Source: Microbacterium sp. SORGH_AS_1204 (lineage in GTDB: Bacteria > Actinomycetota > Actinomycetes > Actinomycetales > Microbacteriaceae). From it: a DNA stretch of 64,000 bases. Positions 1 through 7,241 of this stretch are shown here, one piece after another (the stretch's first letter is position 1; every line of letters begins with the position of its first letter). The notes beneath the pieces were generated by a model. It saw only the letters and a list, made by a program, of their open reading frames with translations. It was not told the origin of the DNA and did no database searches. The stretch is from positions 2,728,001 through 2,792,000 of the forward strand of contig NZ_JAUTBD010000001.1 in assembly GCF_030818935.1 (NCBI RefSeq), written 5' to 3'. Both the position numbers and the translations under genes were made by a program.

Positions 1-1438
1 TCCGCCACCGCCCGTCGGCCTTCGCGTGATGCCCGAGGTGCACGGGGTTGCCGTCGCACACCCGCACGACCTCGGCGCTTTTGAACCGCTTGCCGACGGG
101 GAATCCGGATGCCAGCTCCGCCGCCGCGTCGCCCGAAACGATCGCGGACGGGGCGTACTGCGTGCCGAAGCCGGAGGGGAACTCGGCGGTGGCGAGGTAG
201 TACGTCGCGAGCTCGTCGGGGTCGGTGATCTCGCCGGGCTTACGGGCCATGAGCGCCGACCACTCGCGGTCGAAGTCGATGAGCTGCTGGGCGACGGGTC
301 GGCGCTCGGCGTCGTAGGTGCGCAGCAGATCGGCGGGGGCGAGGCCGGTGAGCACGTGGCCGAGCTTCCAGCCGAGGTTGAAGCCGTCTTGTATAGACAC
401 GTTCATGCCCTGCCCGGCCTTGGCGCTGTGCGTGTGGCAGGCGTCTCCAGTGAGGAAGACGCGGGGGTTGTCGAGGTCGTCGACGAACTGATCGGTCACC
501 CGGTGGCCCACCTCGTACACGCTGTGCCAGGCGACCTGCCTCACGTCGATCGTGTAGGGGTGCAGGATCGCGTTCGCCCGGGCGATCACCTCCTCGAGCG
601 GCGTCTGGCGCACGCGGTGATCGTCGTCTTCCGCGACCTCGCCGAGGTCGATGTACATGCGGCTGAGGTACCCGCCCTCGCGCGGGATGTGCAGGATGTT
701 GCCGGCCACGGCGTTGATCGCGCACTTGATGCGCCAATCGGGGAAGTCCGTCTCGACGAGCACGTCCATCACGCCCCACGCGTGCCGGGCAGCGACCCCG
801 ACGTGCGTGCGGCCGATCGCCTGGCGCACGCCGCTGCGCGCGCCGTCGCAGCCGACGACGTACCGTGCGCGGATGGTCCGCTCTCCCGTCGCCGCGCGCA
901 CGCGCACCTCGACGGCGTCGACACCCACGGCGAGGCCGAGGAACTCGACGCCGTAATCGGGAGTGATGCGCGCGGGGCCGTTCGCGGCGGCCTCGGCGAA
1001 GTAGTCGAGCACCCGCGCCTGGTTGACGATGAGGTGCGGGTACTCGCTGATCTTGTACGCGTAATCCTCGGTGCGGGAGTGGCGCACGATGCGGTCGGGG
1101 TTCTCGGGGTCGGGGGCCCAGAAGTTCATCCAGCCGATGTTGTACGCCTCGGCGGTGATGCGGTTCGCGAACCCGAAGGCCTCGAAGGTCTCGACGCTGC
1201 GCGGCTGGATGCCGTCGGCTTGGCCGACGGCGAGGCGCCCGTCGCGCTTCTCGATGATCCGCGTGGTCAGCTGCGGGAACTGCGACAGCTGCGCCGCGAG
1301 CAGCATGCCCGCGGGGCCCGAGCCGACGATGAGCACGTCGACCTCGTCGGGGAGCTCCGCCGGCCTGTCGATACCGGTGCCGGCCGCGTTCTGCACGCGG
1401 GGGTCGCCCGAGACGTAGCCGTGATGGTGGAACTGCAT
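1..1438 (-). CDS. FAD-dependent aromatic-ring hydroxylase, 3-hydroxybenzoate 4-monooxygenase / phenol hydroxylase type (3' end outside window)
   Basis: A class A flavoprotein monooxygenase that would add a hydroxyl group to a phenolic ring using NAD(P)H and O2. Reading inward from the ATG at 1438, residues 39-44 are the FAD-binding GSGPAG, residues 195-205 hold the DG motif (CDGARSG) and residues 331-346 the GD motif (GDACHTHSAKAGQGMN), in the form typical of MobA and phenol 2-monooxygenase. The start has a good ribosome site (AGGAGA). About 479 codons are present; family members of roughly 600-640 residues have a thioredoxin-like C-terminal domain, which would lie beyond base 1. It is divergent from an IclR regulator and borders homoprotocatechuate genes, so a hydroxyphenylacetate or hydroxybenzoate substrate is plausible. 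The exact substrate cannot be read from sequence. Confidence 0.88.
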   Translation of the reverse strand, partial: MQFHHHGYVSGDPRVQNAAGTGIDRPAELPDEVDVLIVGSGPAGMLLAAQLSQFPQLTTRIIEKRDGRLAVGQADGIQPRSVETFEAFGFANRITAEAYNIGWMNFWAPDPENPDRIVRHSRTEDYAYKISEYPHLIVNQARVLDYFAEAAANGPARITPDYGVEFLGLAVGVDAVEVRVRAATGERTIRARYVVGCDGARSGVRQAIGRTHVGVAARHAWGVMDVLVETDFPDWRIKCAINAVAGNILHIPREGGYLSRMYIDLGEVAEDDDHRVRQTPLEEVIARANAILHPYTIDVRQVAWHSVYEVGHRVTDQFVDDLDNPRVFLTGDACHTHSAKAGQGMNVSIQDGFNLGWKLGHVLTGLAPADLLRTYDAERRPVAQQLIDFDREWSALMARKPGEITDPDELATYYLATAEFPSGFGTQYAPSAIVSGDAAAELASGFPVGKRFKSAEVVRVCDGNPVHLGHHAKADGRWR

Positions 1439-1494
1439 CGTTTCTCCTGACGTCGATGTCGGGGTTGCCTCGTCGCGGCCGCTGTTCTATATTC

Positions 1495-1507
1495 GAACGC
1501 AACGTTC
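1495..1507. promoter_or_regulatory. Candidate IclR operator in the divergent promoter region
   Basis: A perfect inverted repeat GAACG-CAA-CGTTC sits in the 97-bp gap between the hydroxylase and the iclR-type gene. It is flanked by further TCGAAC half-sites (at about 1493 and 1513). IclR regulators commonly bind short dyads in the region they share with a divergent target. Assignment to this regulator is inferred from position. Confidence 0.5.
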
Positions 1508-1535
1508 AGCTATCGAACGAGAGATTAGTCGCCCC

Positions 1536-2240
1536 ATGTCCCCACGGCAAGATGCGCCGCCCGCTTCTCAGACGTTGAGCCGTGGCATCCGTCTGCTCGA
1601 AGAGCTTGCCGACGCGCGCACGCCGCTGACGATCGACGACCTCGCCGCCCGCGTCGACCTGCACCGTTCGGTCGCCTACCGGCTCCTGCGCACGCTTGAA
1701 GACCACGGTCTGGTGACACGGGATGCCGCGGGCGCCGTGCGCCTGGGAACGGGCCTCGCCGCACTGGCCGCGGGCGTCGCCGCCGACCTGCAGGCCGAAG
1801 CCCTGCCCGAACTCACGATCGCCGCGAACGAGCTCGGCATGACCTGCTTCCTCGTCGTGCTCGACCACGACGAGTGCGTGACGCTGACCAGCGTCGAGCC
1901 GCGTCACGCGGTGACCGCCGTGGCGCAGCGGCCGGGGGCGCGGCATCCGGTGACCCGGGGAGCCCCCGGGCGAGCGATCCTCGCCCAGCTCCCGCCGCGG
2001 CGCTGGCCTGACGACGTCGACGCCCGCCTCGCGGCCGAGATCGCCGACGCCGCCGAGCGCGGGTGGGCGACGAGCCACGACGAGGTCGTCCCGTCACTGC
2101 GGGCCGTGGCCGTGCCGCTCGCCGTGCAGGGCCGCGAGCCCGCGGCGATCGCCGCGGTCCACGTCGCGGCGGACGCCGACGACGCCGCGATCGCCGCCCG
2201 CCTCACGGCCGCCGCCGCGGCGATCCGCCAGGCGCTCTGA
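1536..2240 (+). CDS. IclR-family transcriptional regulator
   Basis: A 234-residue protein with the IclR layout: a winged helix-turn-helix over about residues 12-75 (the stretch LTIDDLAARVDLHRSVAYRLL is typical) and a C-terminal GAF-like effector domain. IclR proteins often repress or activate catabolic operons in response to an aromatic ligand. It is divergent from the flavoprotein hydroxylase across a short region with a dyad, so the hydroxylase is the most likely target. The downstream ThDP enzyme is a second possible target. It is slightly shorter than many IclR proteins (about 250 residues), but the C-terminus looks complete. Confidence 0.88.
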   Translation: MSPRQDAPPASQTLSRGIRLLEELADARTPLTIDDLAARVDLHRSVAYRLLRTLEDHGLVTRDAAGAVRLGTGLAALAAGVAADLQAEALPELTIAANELGMTCFLVVLDHDECVTLTSVEPRHAVTAVAQRPGARHPVTRGAPGRAILAQLPPRRWPDDVDARLAAEIADAAERGWATSHDEVVPSLRAVAVPLAVQGREPAAIAAVHVAADADDAAIAARLTAAAAAIRQAL

Positions 2241-2263
2241 CGCGTTCTGGCGCCCGCGTCCGC

Positions 2264-2333
2264 GCGCGCGAGGGGTCAATTCTTGTCGCCTGGCGCACCT
2301 CCGAAGCGACAGAAAGTGACCCCTCACGCGCGG
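2264..2333. repeat. Palindromic intergenic repeat, GAGGGGTC family, copy 1
   Basis: A roughly 68-bp imperfect inverted repeat. The outer arms are CGCGAGGGGTCA and TGACCCCTCACGCG, and inner arms around TTGTCGC / GCGACAGAA could extend the stem. A second copy with the same outer and inner arms but a different loop lies at 10142-10208. It follows the iclR-type gene and could also end its transcript. Confidence 0.7.
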
Positions 2334-2504
2334 CACGCGCGGGCTCGGGCGAGGAGCGGGCGCTCCGGGAGGGGGCTGCCCCTATACTCGATCCCGTCAG
2401 GCGCACGAGGTCGTGCGTCGCTGCTCGAAAAAAGGGCACGTAGCGCGGACAGCGCGAGACACATACGGCATCCATCCGTCCCGTCTCGAAAGGCTTCCTT
2501 CGTC

Positions 2505-4163
2505 ATGCCCACCGTCTCCGCGCACGTCGCGCACACCCTCGCCCGCCATACCGACACCGTCTTCGGCGTCATGGGCAACGGCAACGCCTACTTCCTCGAC
2601 ACGCTCGGTCGCGACACCCGGGCGAGCTTCGTCGCCGTGCGGCACGAGGCCGCGGGGGTCGTCGCCGCCGACGCGCACTACCGCGCATGCGGACGCCTCG
2701 CCGCCGCCACCGCGACCTATGGCGCCGGCTTCACGAACACGCTGACCGCTCTCGCCGAGGCCGTGCAGGCGCGCACGCCCCTCGTGCTCATCGTCGGCGA
2801 CGAGCCGACCTCGGGCCCCCGACCCTGGGGCGTCGACCAGATCGCGCTCGCCTCGGCGGTCGGCGCCCGCACCTATACGGTGGGCCACCGCGACGCCGCC
2901 GCCACGATCGTCATCGCGATCGAGCACGCCCTGACCTATCGCCTGCCGGTGGTCGTCGGCATCCCCTACGATGTCGCGACCCGCGAGGCGGGTGCGGTCC
3001 CGGATGCCACGGCCCCCGGCGCCGAACCACAGGTGACGCCGGAGCACCCCCCGCTCGACGCCTACGCCGACGGCGTGATCGACCAGATCGCCGACGCGCT
3101 CGCGACCGCCGAACGCCCCGTCCTGCTCGGCGGACGCGGCGCCTGGTTGGCCGAAGCGGGACCGGCGCTCGACGACCTCGCGGCCCTCACCGGATCCCTC
3201 ACCACCACCAGCGCGCTGGGGCGGGGCCTGTTCTCCGACCCCGCGCGCGACCTCGGCGTCGCGGGCGGCTTCGGCGCCCCCGGGGCGATGCAGCTCGTGC
3301 ACGAGGCCGACGTCGCCGTGGTCTTCGGCGCGGGCCTGAACCAGTTCACGATGCGCTTCGGGGAGCTCTTCGCACCCGGCACGCGCGTCTTCCAGGTCGA
3401 TCTCGCGGCCACCGCGACGCACCCGAACGTCGGCGGGTACGTGCGGGGCGATGCCGCCGACGTCGCGGTCGCGATCGCGCAACGCCTGCGCCCGCGCGGC
3501 GCAGCCGCGTCGACGTGGGGCAATGGTCTCGACCTCACTGCCGCGCGGCGCCAGCCCGAGGGTCAGGGGATCGGTCCCGACGGCCGGCTCGACCCGCGCA
3601 CCGCGGCCGCCCGCCTCGCCGAGCTGCTGCCGGAGGACCGGGTGGTCGTGCACGACGGCGGCCACTTCATGGGCTGGTCGAACATGTACTGGCCGGTCGC
3701 CTCACCCGACCGCATGATCATGGTCGGCACGGCATACCAGTCGATCGGCCTCGGCTTCCCCAGCGTTCCGGGAGCGGCGATCGCCCGCCCCGACTCCACG
3801 ATCGTGCTGAGCACCGGCGACGGCGGCGGGCTCATGGCCCTCGCCGACCTCGAGACGGCGATCCGCGTCGCCGGCGGCCGCGGTATCGCCGTGGTGTGGA
3901 ACGACGCGCAGTACGGCGCCGAGGTCCTCAACTACGGCGTCAAGGGTCTGCATCCCGACCCGATGCTGATCCCCCAGGTCGACTTCGCCGCCGTCGCGCG
4001 GGGGTTCGGCGCCGAGGGCGCGGTGGTGGAGTCGGTCGACGAACTCGAGGCGCTGGCATCCTGGGTCTCGCGCTCCCCCGAGGACCGCGGTTTCCTCCTG
4101 CTCGACCTGCGGGTGAGCGCCGCGGTCGTCGCGCCGTTCTGGGAGGAGATCGCGGCGCGCTAA
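2505..4163 (+). CDS. Thiamine-diphosphate-dependent enzyme (2-oxo-acid decarboxylase / acetolactate synthase superfamily)
   Basis: A 552-residue ThDP enzyme with the three-domain layout of acetolactate synthase, benzoylformate decarboxylase and phenylpyruvate decarboxylase. Visible features are the cofactor-activating glutamate (E48 in VRHEAAGVVAAD), a central nucleotide-fold domain and the ThDP/Mg motif beginning GDGGG at 438 and ending at N466 (WND). The frame stays open upstream to 2283, but those codons run through a palindromic repeat, so I place the start at the ATG at 2505 just after an AAAGG. Its place beside the hpa genes suggests it decarboxylates an aromatic 2-oxo acid such as a hydroxyphenylpyruvate or a benzoylformate, feeding hydroxyphenylacetate metabolism. 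That substrate is inference. Confidence 0.82.
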   Translation: MPTVSAHVAHTLARHTDTVFGVMGNGNAYFLDTLGRDTRASFVAVRHEAAGVVAADAHYRACGRLAAATATYGAGFTNTLTALAEAVQARTPLVLIVGDEPTSGPRPWGVDQIALASAVGARTYTVGHRDAAATIVIAIEHALTYRLPVVVGIPYDVATREAGAVPDATAPGAEPQVTPEHPPLDAYADGVIDQIADALATAERPVLLGGRGAWLAEAGPALDDLAALTGSLTTTSALGRGLFSDPARDLGVAGGFGAPGAMQLVHEADVAVVFGAGLNQFTMRFGELFAPGTRVFQVDLAATATHPNVGGYVRGDAADVAVAIAQRLRPRGAAASTWGNGLDLTAARRQPEGQGIGPDGRLDPRTAAARLAELLPEDRVVVHDGGHFMGWSNMYWPVASPDRMIMVGTAYQSIGLGFPSVPGAAIARPDSTIVLSTGDGGGLMALADLETAIRVAGGRGIAVVWNDAQYGAEVLNYGVKGLHPDPMLIPQVDFAAVARGFGAEGAVVESVDELEALASWVSRSPEDRGFLLLDLRVSAAVVAPFWEEIAAR

Positions 4164-4173
4164 CGTCGGGGAC

Positions 4174-4599
4174 GTGCGGTATTCGTTCGACGCCCCGACC
4201 GCCGCGGAGTTCGCGGCCCTGTACGCCCAGACCGGTTGGGGCGAGTGGCCTCCCGGCACCTTCGAACGCGCCCTCGCGGGGAGCTGGATCGTGTGCTGCG
4301 CCCGCGATGACGCCGGAGCGCTGGTCGGGATGGGCCGTCTCATCAGCGATGGCGCCCTGCACGCGTTCGTGACCGAGATGATCGTCGCCGAGACCGCCCG
4401 CGGAGCCGGTGTCGGCGCCGAGATCCTCCGGCAGCTCGTGGCCGAGGCGCACCGTCGCGGCGTCCGCGACGTCCAACTCTTCGCCGCCCGCGGCCGCGCG
4501 GCGTTCTATGAGCGCAACGGTTTCGTCCGGCGGCCCCTGGATGGACCGGGGATGGATCTGGCCGACGAGCGAGACGTCGCACCCGCACAGAACTCCTGA
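4174..4599 (+). CDS. GNAT-family N-acetyltransferase
   Basis: A 141-residue acetyltransferase-fold protein starting at GTG 4174, ten bases after the ThDP gene stops, so probably co-transcribed with it. The acetyl-CoA-binding motif A is seen as ARGAGVGAEILRQLV in the middle, followed by the FYERNGF strand-helix near the end. It resembles compact GNAT proteins that acetylate small amines or protein N-termini. No substrate can be named. A link to the aromatic pathway rests only on position. Confidence 0.8.
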   Translation: MRYSFDAPTAAEFAALYAQTGWGEWPPGTFERALAGSWIVCCARDDAGALVGMGRLISDGALHAFVTEMIVAETARGAGVGAEILRQLVAEAHRRGVRDVQLFAARGRAAFYERNGFVRRPLDGPGMDLADERDVAPAQNS

Positions 4600-4674
4600 G
4601 TGTTCGTCGCAGACGATCCGACACAGCGGCATCCGGATCCTGTCGCGGCGAAAAGTCAGGAGTCTCGCACGCCC

Positions 4675-4750
4675 GGGATGGCGGACCGGCCGCGGGATGG
4701 CGGACCGGCCGCGTGACGGCGGGCCGGCCGCGGGATGGCGGGCCGGCCGC
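4675..4750. repeat. Tandem 19-bp repeat, four copies
   Basis: Four head-to-tail copies of a 19-base unit (GGGATGGCGGACCGGCCGC and close variants) in the gap between the GNAT gene and the FAH-RraA operon. Unit boundaries are 4675, 4694, 4713 and 4732, with only a few substitutions. No function is evident. Confidence 0.85.
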
Positions 4751-4840
4751 GCGAGAAGCACGACCGACCGCGACAGCGAGCGGGCGAACCGGCTCAGCCG
4801 CGCGCCACCGCTGACGGGAGTCTTGTCGGCCGGAGCGTGA

Positions 4841-4862
4841 TCGTATACGATTTCGCATACGA
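4841..4862. promoter_or_regulatory. Candidate GntR (FCD) operator upstream of the FAH-RraA / gntR operon
   Basis: A 22-base inverted repeat with half-sites TCGTAT and ATACGA enclosing CGATTTCGC, directly upstream of the ribosome site (GAAGGA) of the FAH-RraA gene. FCD-type GntR proteins typically bind GTATAC-like dyads and often autoregulate. The operon it precedes encodes such a regulator as its second gene. The link is inferred from position and motif form. Confidence 0.6.
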
Positions 4863-4877
4863 CGCGAAGGAGCTTCT

Positions 4878-6419
4878 ATGGCCGACACCGACCCCCGGTT
4901 CTCCGTCCTCGGCGCGCGCCCCGGCAAGATCGTCGCGGTCCACCTCGCGTACACCTCGCGGGCCGACCAGCGCGGCCGCCGCCCCGCCGCTCCCTCCTAC
5001 TTCTTCAAGCCGTCGAGCTCGCTGGCCCCCACGGGCTCCGAGATCGTCCGCCCCCCGGGCACCGAGCTGCTCGCCTTCGAGGGCGAGATCGCGCTCGTCA
5101 TCGGCGAACCGGCTCGGTGGGTGACTCCGGATGCCGCGTGGTCGCACGTGGTATTCGTCACCGCCGCGAACGACTTCGGCCTCTACGACCTGCGCGCGAA
5201 TGACAAGGGCTCGAACGTGCGCTCCAAGGGCGGCGACGGGTACACCCCGCTCGGCCCGGCGCTCCTCGACGCGCGCGCGATCGACCCGGCCGCCATGCGC
5301 CTGCGCACGTGGGTCGACGGTGAGCTCGTGCAAGACGACACGACCGCGGGGCTCATCTTCCCTCTCGCCCAGATCGTCGCCGACCTGTCGCAGCACTTCA
5401 CCCTCGAGACGGGAGACGTCATCCTCACCGGCACCCCCGCGGGTTCGTCGGTGGTCACGCCGGGCCAGGTCGTCGAGGTGCAGGTGGATGCCGGCGGTCT
5501 CGCGACCGGCCGGCTCCGCACCACGGTCGTGCAGGGCGAGCGCGCGTTCGATGCCGCGATCGGCTCCCTGCCCGCGGTCGACGACACCCAGCGCACCGAA
5601 GCGTGGGGATCGGCCGCCGCTGCCACGAGAACAGGAGACGCCACCGCAACAGGCCAGAATCCGGCGCATCAGCCTGTTCCCGTGGCATCCCCTGCTCTCG
5701 TGACGGATGCCGAGACCCCGGCCCCCGCCCTCTCCCCCGCGCTGCGCGCGAAGCTCGAGCGCGTCCCCGTCGCCGCCCTCAGCGGGCAGCTGCGCAAGCG
5801 CGGCCTCAACGACGTCACGATCGACGGCGTGCACCCGCTCACCGCGGGCAGCCGCTTTGTCGGCACCGCCCGGACCCTGCGCTTCGTCCCGCACCGCGAA
5901 GACCTCTTCGCCACCCACGGCGGCGGCCAGAACGCGCAGAAGCGCGCGTTCGACGCCGTCGGCGAGGGCGAGGTCATCGTCATCGAGGCCCGCGGCGAGA
6001 CCGGGTCGGGCACGCTCGGCGACATCCTCGCCATCCGCGCCCACGCCCGGGGCGCCGCCGCGATCGTCACCGACGGAGGCGTCCGCGACGCCGCGGCCGT
6101 GGCCGCGGTCGGCATCCCCGTGTTCACCGCCGGCCCGCACCCCGCGGTCCTCGGACGTCGCCACGTGCCGTGGCAGACCGACGTCGCCGTCGGCTGCGGC
6201 GGCACCACCGTGGAGCCCGGCGACATCCTCGTCGGCGACGGCGACGGCGTGATCGTCATCCCGCCCGCCCTCGCCGAAGAGGTGGCCGACGCCGCCCTCG
6301 CCCAAGAGGCCGAGGACGCCTGGATCGCCGAACAGGTGGCATCCGGTCACCCGATCGAGGGACTGTTCCCGATGAATGCCGAGTGGCGCGCCCGCTACGA
6401 GAGCGAGAGGGACAGCTGA
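4878..6419 (+). CDS. Fumarylacetoacetate-hydrolase domain fused to an RraA-like domain (HpaG-like isomerase/decarboxylase)
   Basis: A 513-residue two-domain protein. Residues about 10-225 form a fumarylacetoacetate-hydrolase (FAH) domain with candidate metal ligands E68, E70 (FEGE) and D99 (ANDFG), as in HpaG/HpcE of homoprotocatechuate degradation. After an Ala/Pro/Thr linker (about 226-270), residues 270-505 match the RraA-like fold of divalent-metal pyruvate aldolases and beta-keto-acid decarboxylases, keeping the GGVRD motif (R403, D404). HpaG normally isomerises and decarboxylates the ring-cleavage product, and the enterobacterial enzyme does this with two FAH domains. Here the second appears replaced by an RraA domain. 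Start ATG 4878 has GAAGGA upstream. The stop shares base 6419 with the gntR start. Domain calls are firm; the division of chemistry is inference. Confidence 0.85.
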   Translation: MADTDPRFSVLGARPGKIVAVHLAYTSRADQRGRRPAAPSYFFKPSSSLAPTGSEIVRPPGTELLAFEGEIALVIGEPARWVTPDAAWSHVVFVTAANDFGLYDLRANDKGSNVRSKGGDGYTPLGPALLDARAIDPAAMRLRTWVDGELVQDDTTAGLIFPLAQIVADLSQHFTLETGDVILTGTPAGSSVVTPGQVVEVQVDAGGLATGRLRTTVVQGERAFDAAIGSLPAVDDTQRTEAWGSAAAATRTGDATATGQNPAHQPVPVASPALVTDAETPAPALSPALRAKLERVPVAALSGQLRKRGLNDVTIDGVHPLTAGSRFVGTARTLRFVPHREDLFATHGGGQNAQKRAFDAVGEGEVIVIEARGETGSGTLGDILAIRAHARGAAAIVTDGGVRDAAAVAAVGIPVFTAGPHPAVLGRRHVPWQTDVAVGCGGTTVEPGDILVGDGDGVIVIPPALAEEVADAALAQEAEDAWIAEQVASGHPIEGLFPMNAEWRARYESERDS

Positions 6420-7153
6420 TGGATGCCGATGACCCGACCGCCGCGTCCCGCCCCGGCACGTCGGCGAGCACGACGTCGGTGCCCAGCCGCAGCAAGTCAC
6501 AGCAGGCCTACCACTGGATCAAACAACGCATCGCCTCGCAGGAGTTCACCCCGGGCTACCGCCTCGTGCTCGGGTCGATCGCCGGCGAGCTCGACATGAG
6601 CGTCGTGCCGGTGCGCGAGGCCATCCGCCAGCTCGAGGCCGAGGGTCTCGTCACGTTCGAGCGCAACGTCGGCGCCCGCGTCTCGATGGTCGACGACACC
6701 GCGTACCGCTTCAGCATGCAAGCGCTGAGCCTGCTCGAGGGGGCGGCGACGGCCCTGTCGGCCCGGGCGCTGACCACCGAAGACGTGCGTCGCGCACGTC
6801 GGGTCAACGATCTGATGGTCGAGACGCTGCAGCGCTTCGATCCCCGCGCCTTCACCGCCCTGAACCAGGAGTTCCACGCGATCCTGTTCGCCAAGTGCGC
6901 CAACCCGCGCATGCTCGAACTCGTGCAGGCCGAGTGGGCGCGCCTCGGGCACCTGCGCGACTCGACCTTCAGCTTCGTGCCGGGCCGCGCCGCCGAGTCG
7001 GTGCGCGAGCACGAGAACATCCTCGCGCTCATCGAGACCGGCGCCCCGCTCGCCGAGATCGAGGAAACGGCTCGACGCCACCGTTCGGCCACGCTCGACG
7101 CCTACATGATCCACGAACACCCTGACCAGGTGCTCGGCCTTCCCGCATTCTGA
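6419..7153 (+). CDS. GntR-family regulator, FCD (FadR) subgroup
   Basis: A 244-residue regulator whose ATG overlaps the FAH-RraA stop (TGATG), showing translational coupling. A Ser/Thr-rich N-terminus leads into a winged helix-turn-helix (about residues 27-95, with IAGELDMSVVPVREAIRQLE) and an all-helical FCD ligand domain (about 105-235). FCD regulators usually repress catabolic operons and release DNA on binding a pathway acid. The dyad at 4841-4862 is the natural candidate site. It probably controls the FAH-RraA operon and perhaps hpaEDHI. Confidence 0.9.
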   Translation: MDADDPTAASRPGTSASTTSVPSRSKSQQAYHWIKQRIASQEFTPGYRLVLGSIAGELDMSVVPVREAIRQLEAEGLVTFERNVGARVSMVDDTAYRFSMQALSLLEGAATALSARALTTEDVRRARRVNDLMVETLQRFDPRAFTALNQEFHAILFAKCANPRMLELVQAEWARLGHLRDSTFSFVPGRAAESVREHENILALIETGAPLAEIEETARRHRSATLDAYMIHEHPDQVLGLPAF

Positions 7154-7241
7154 TCCCGGATGCCATGACCCCGCGCCCCGCCGGCGCCTCCGTCCCGGGG
7201 CACAGACAACCGGCATCCACCCCTCCAACGAAGGAGCCCGC

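Noticed and set aside
2283..2504. A 74-codon N-terminal extension of the ThDP enzyme
   Set aside because: The codons run through a palindromic repeat and have no ribosome site. The protein family starts at about the ATG at 2505.
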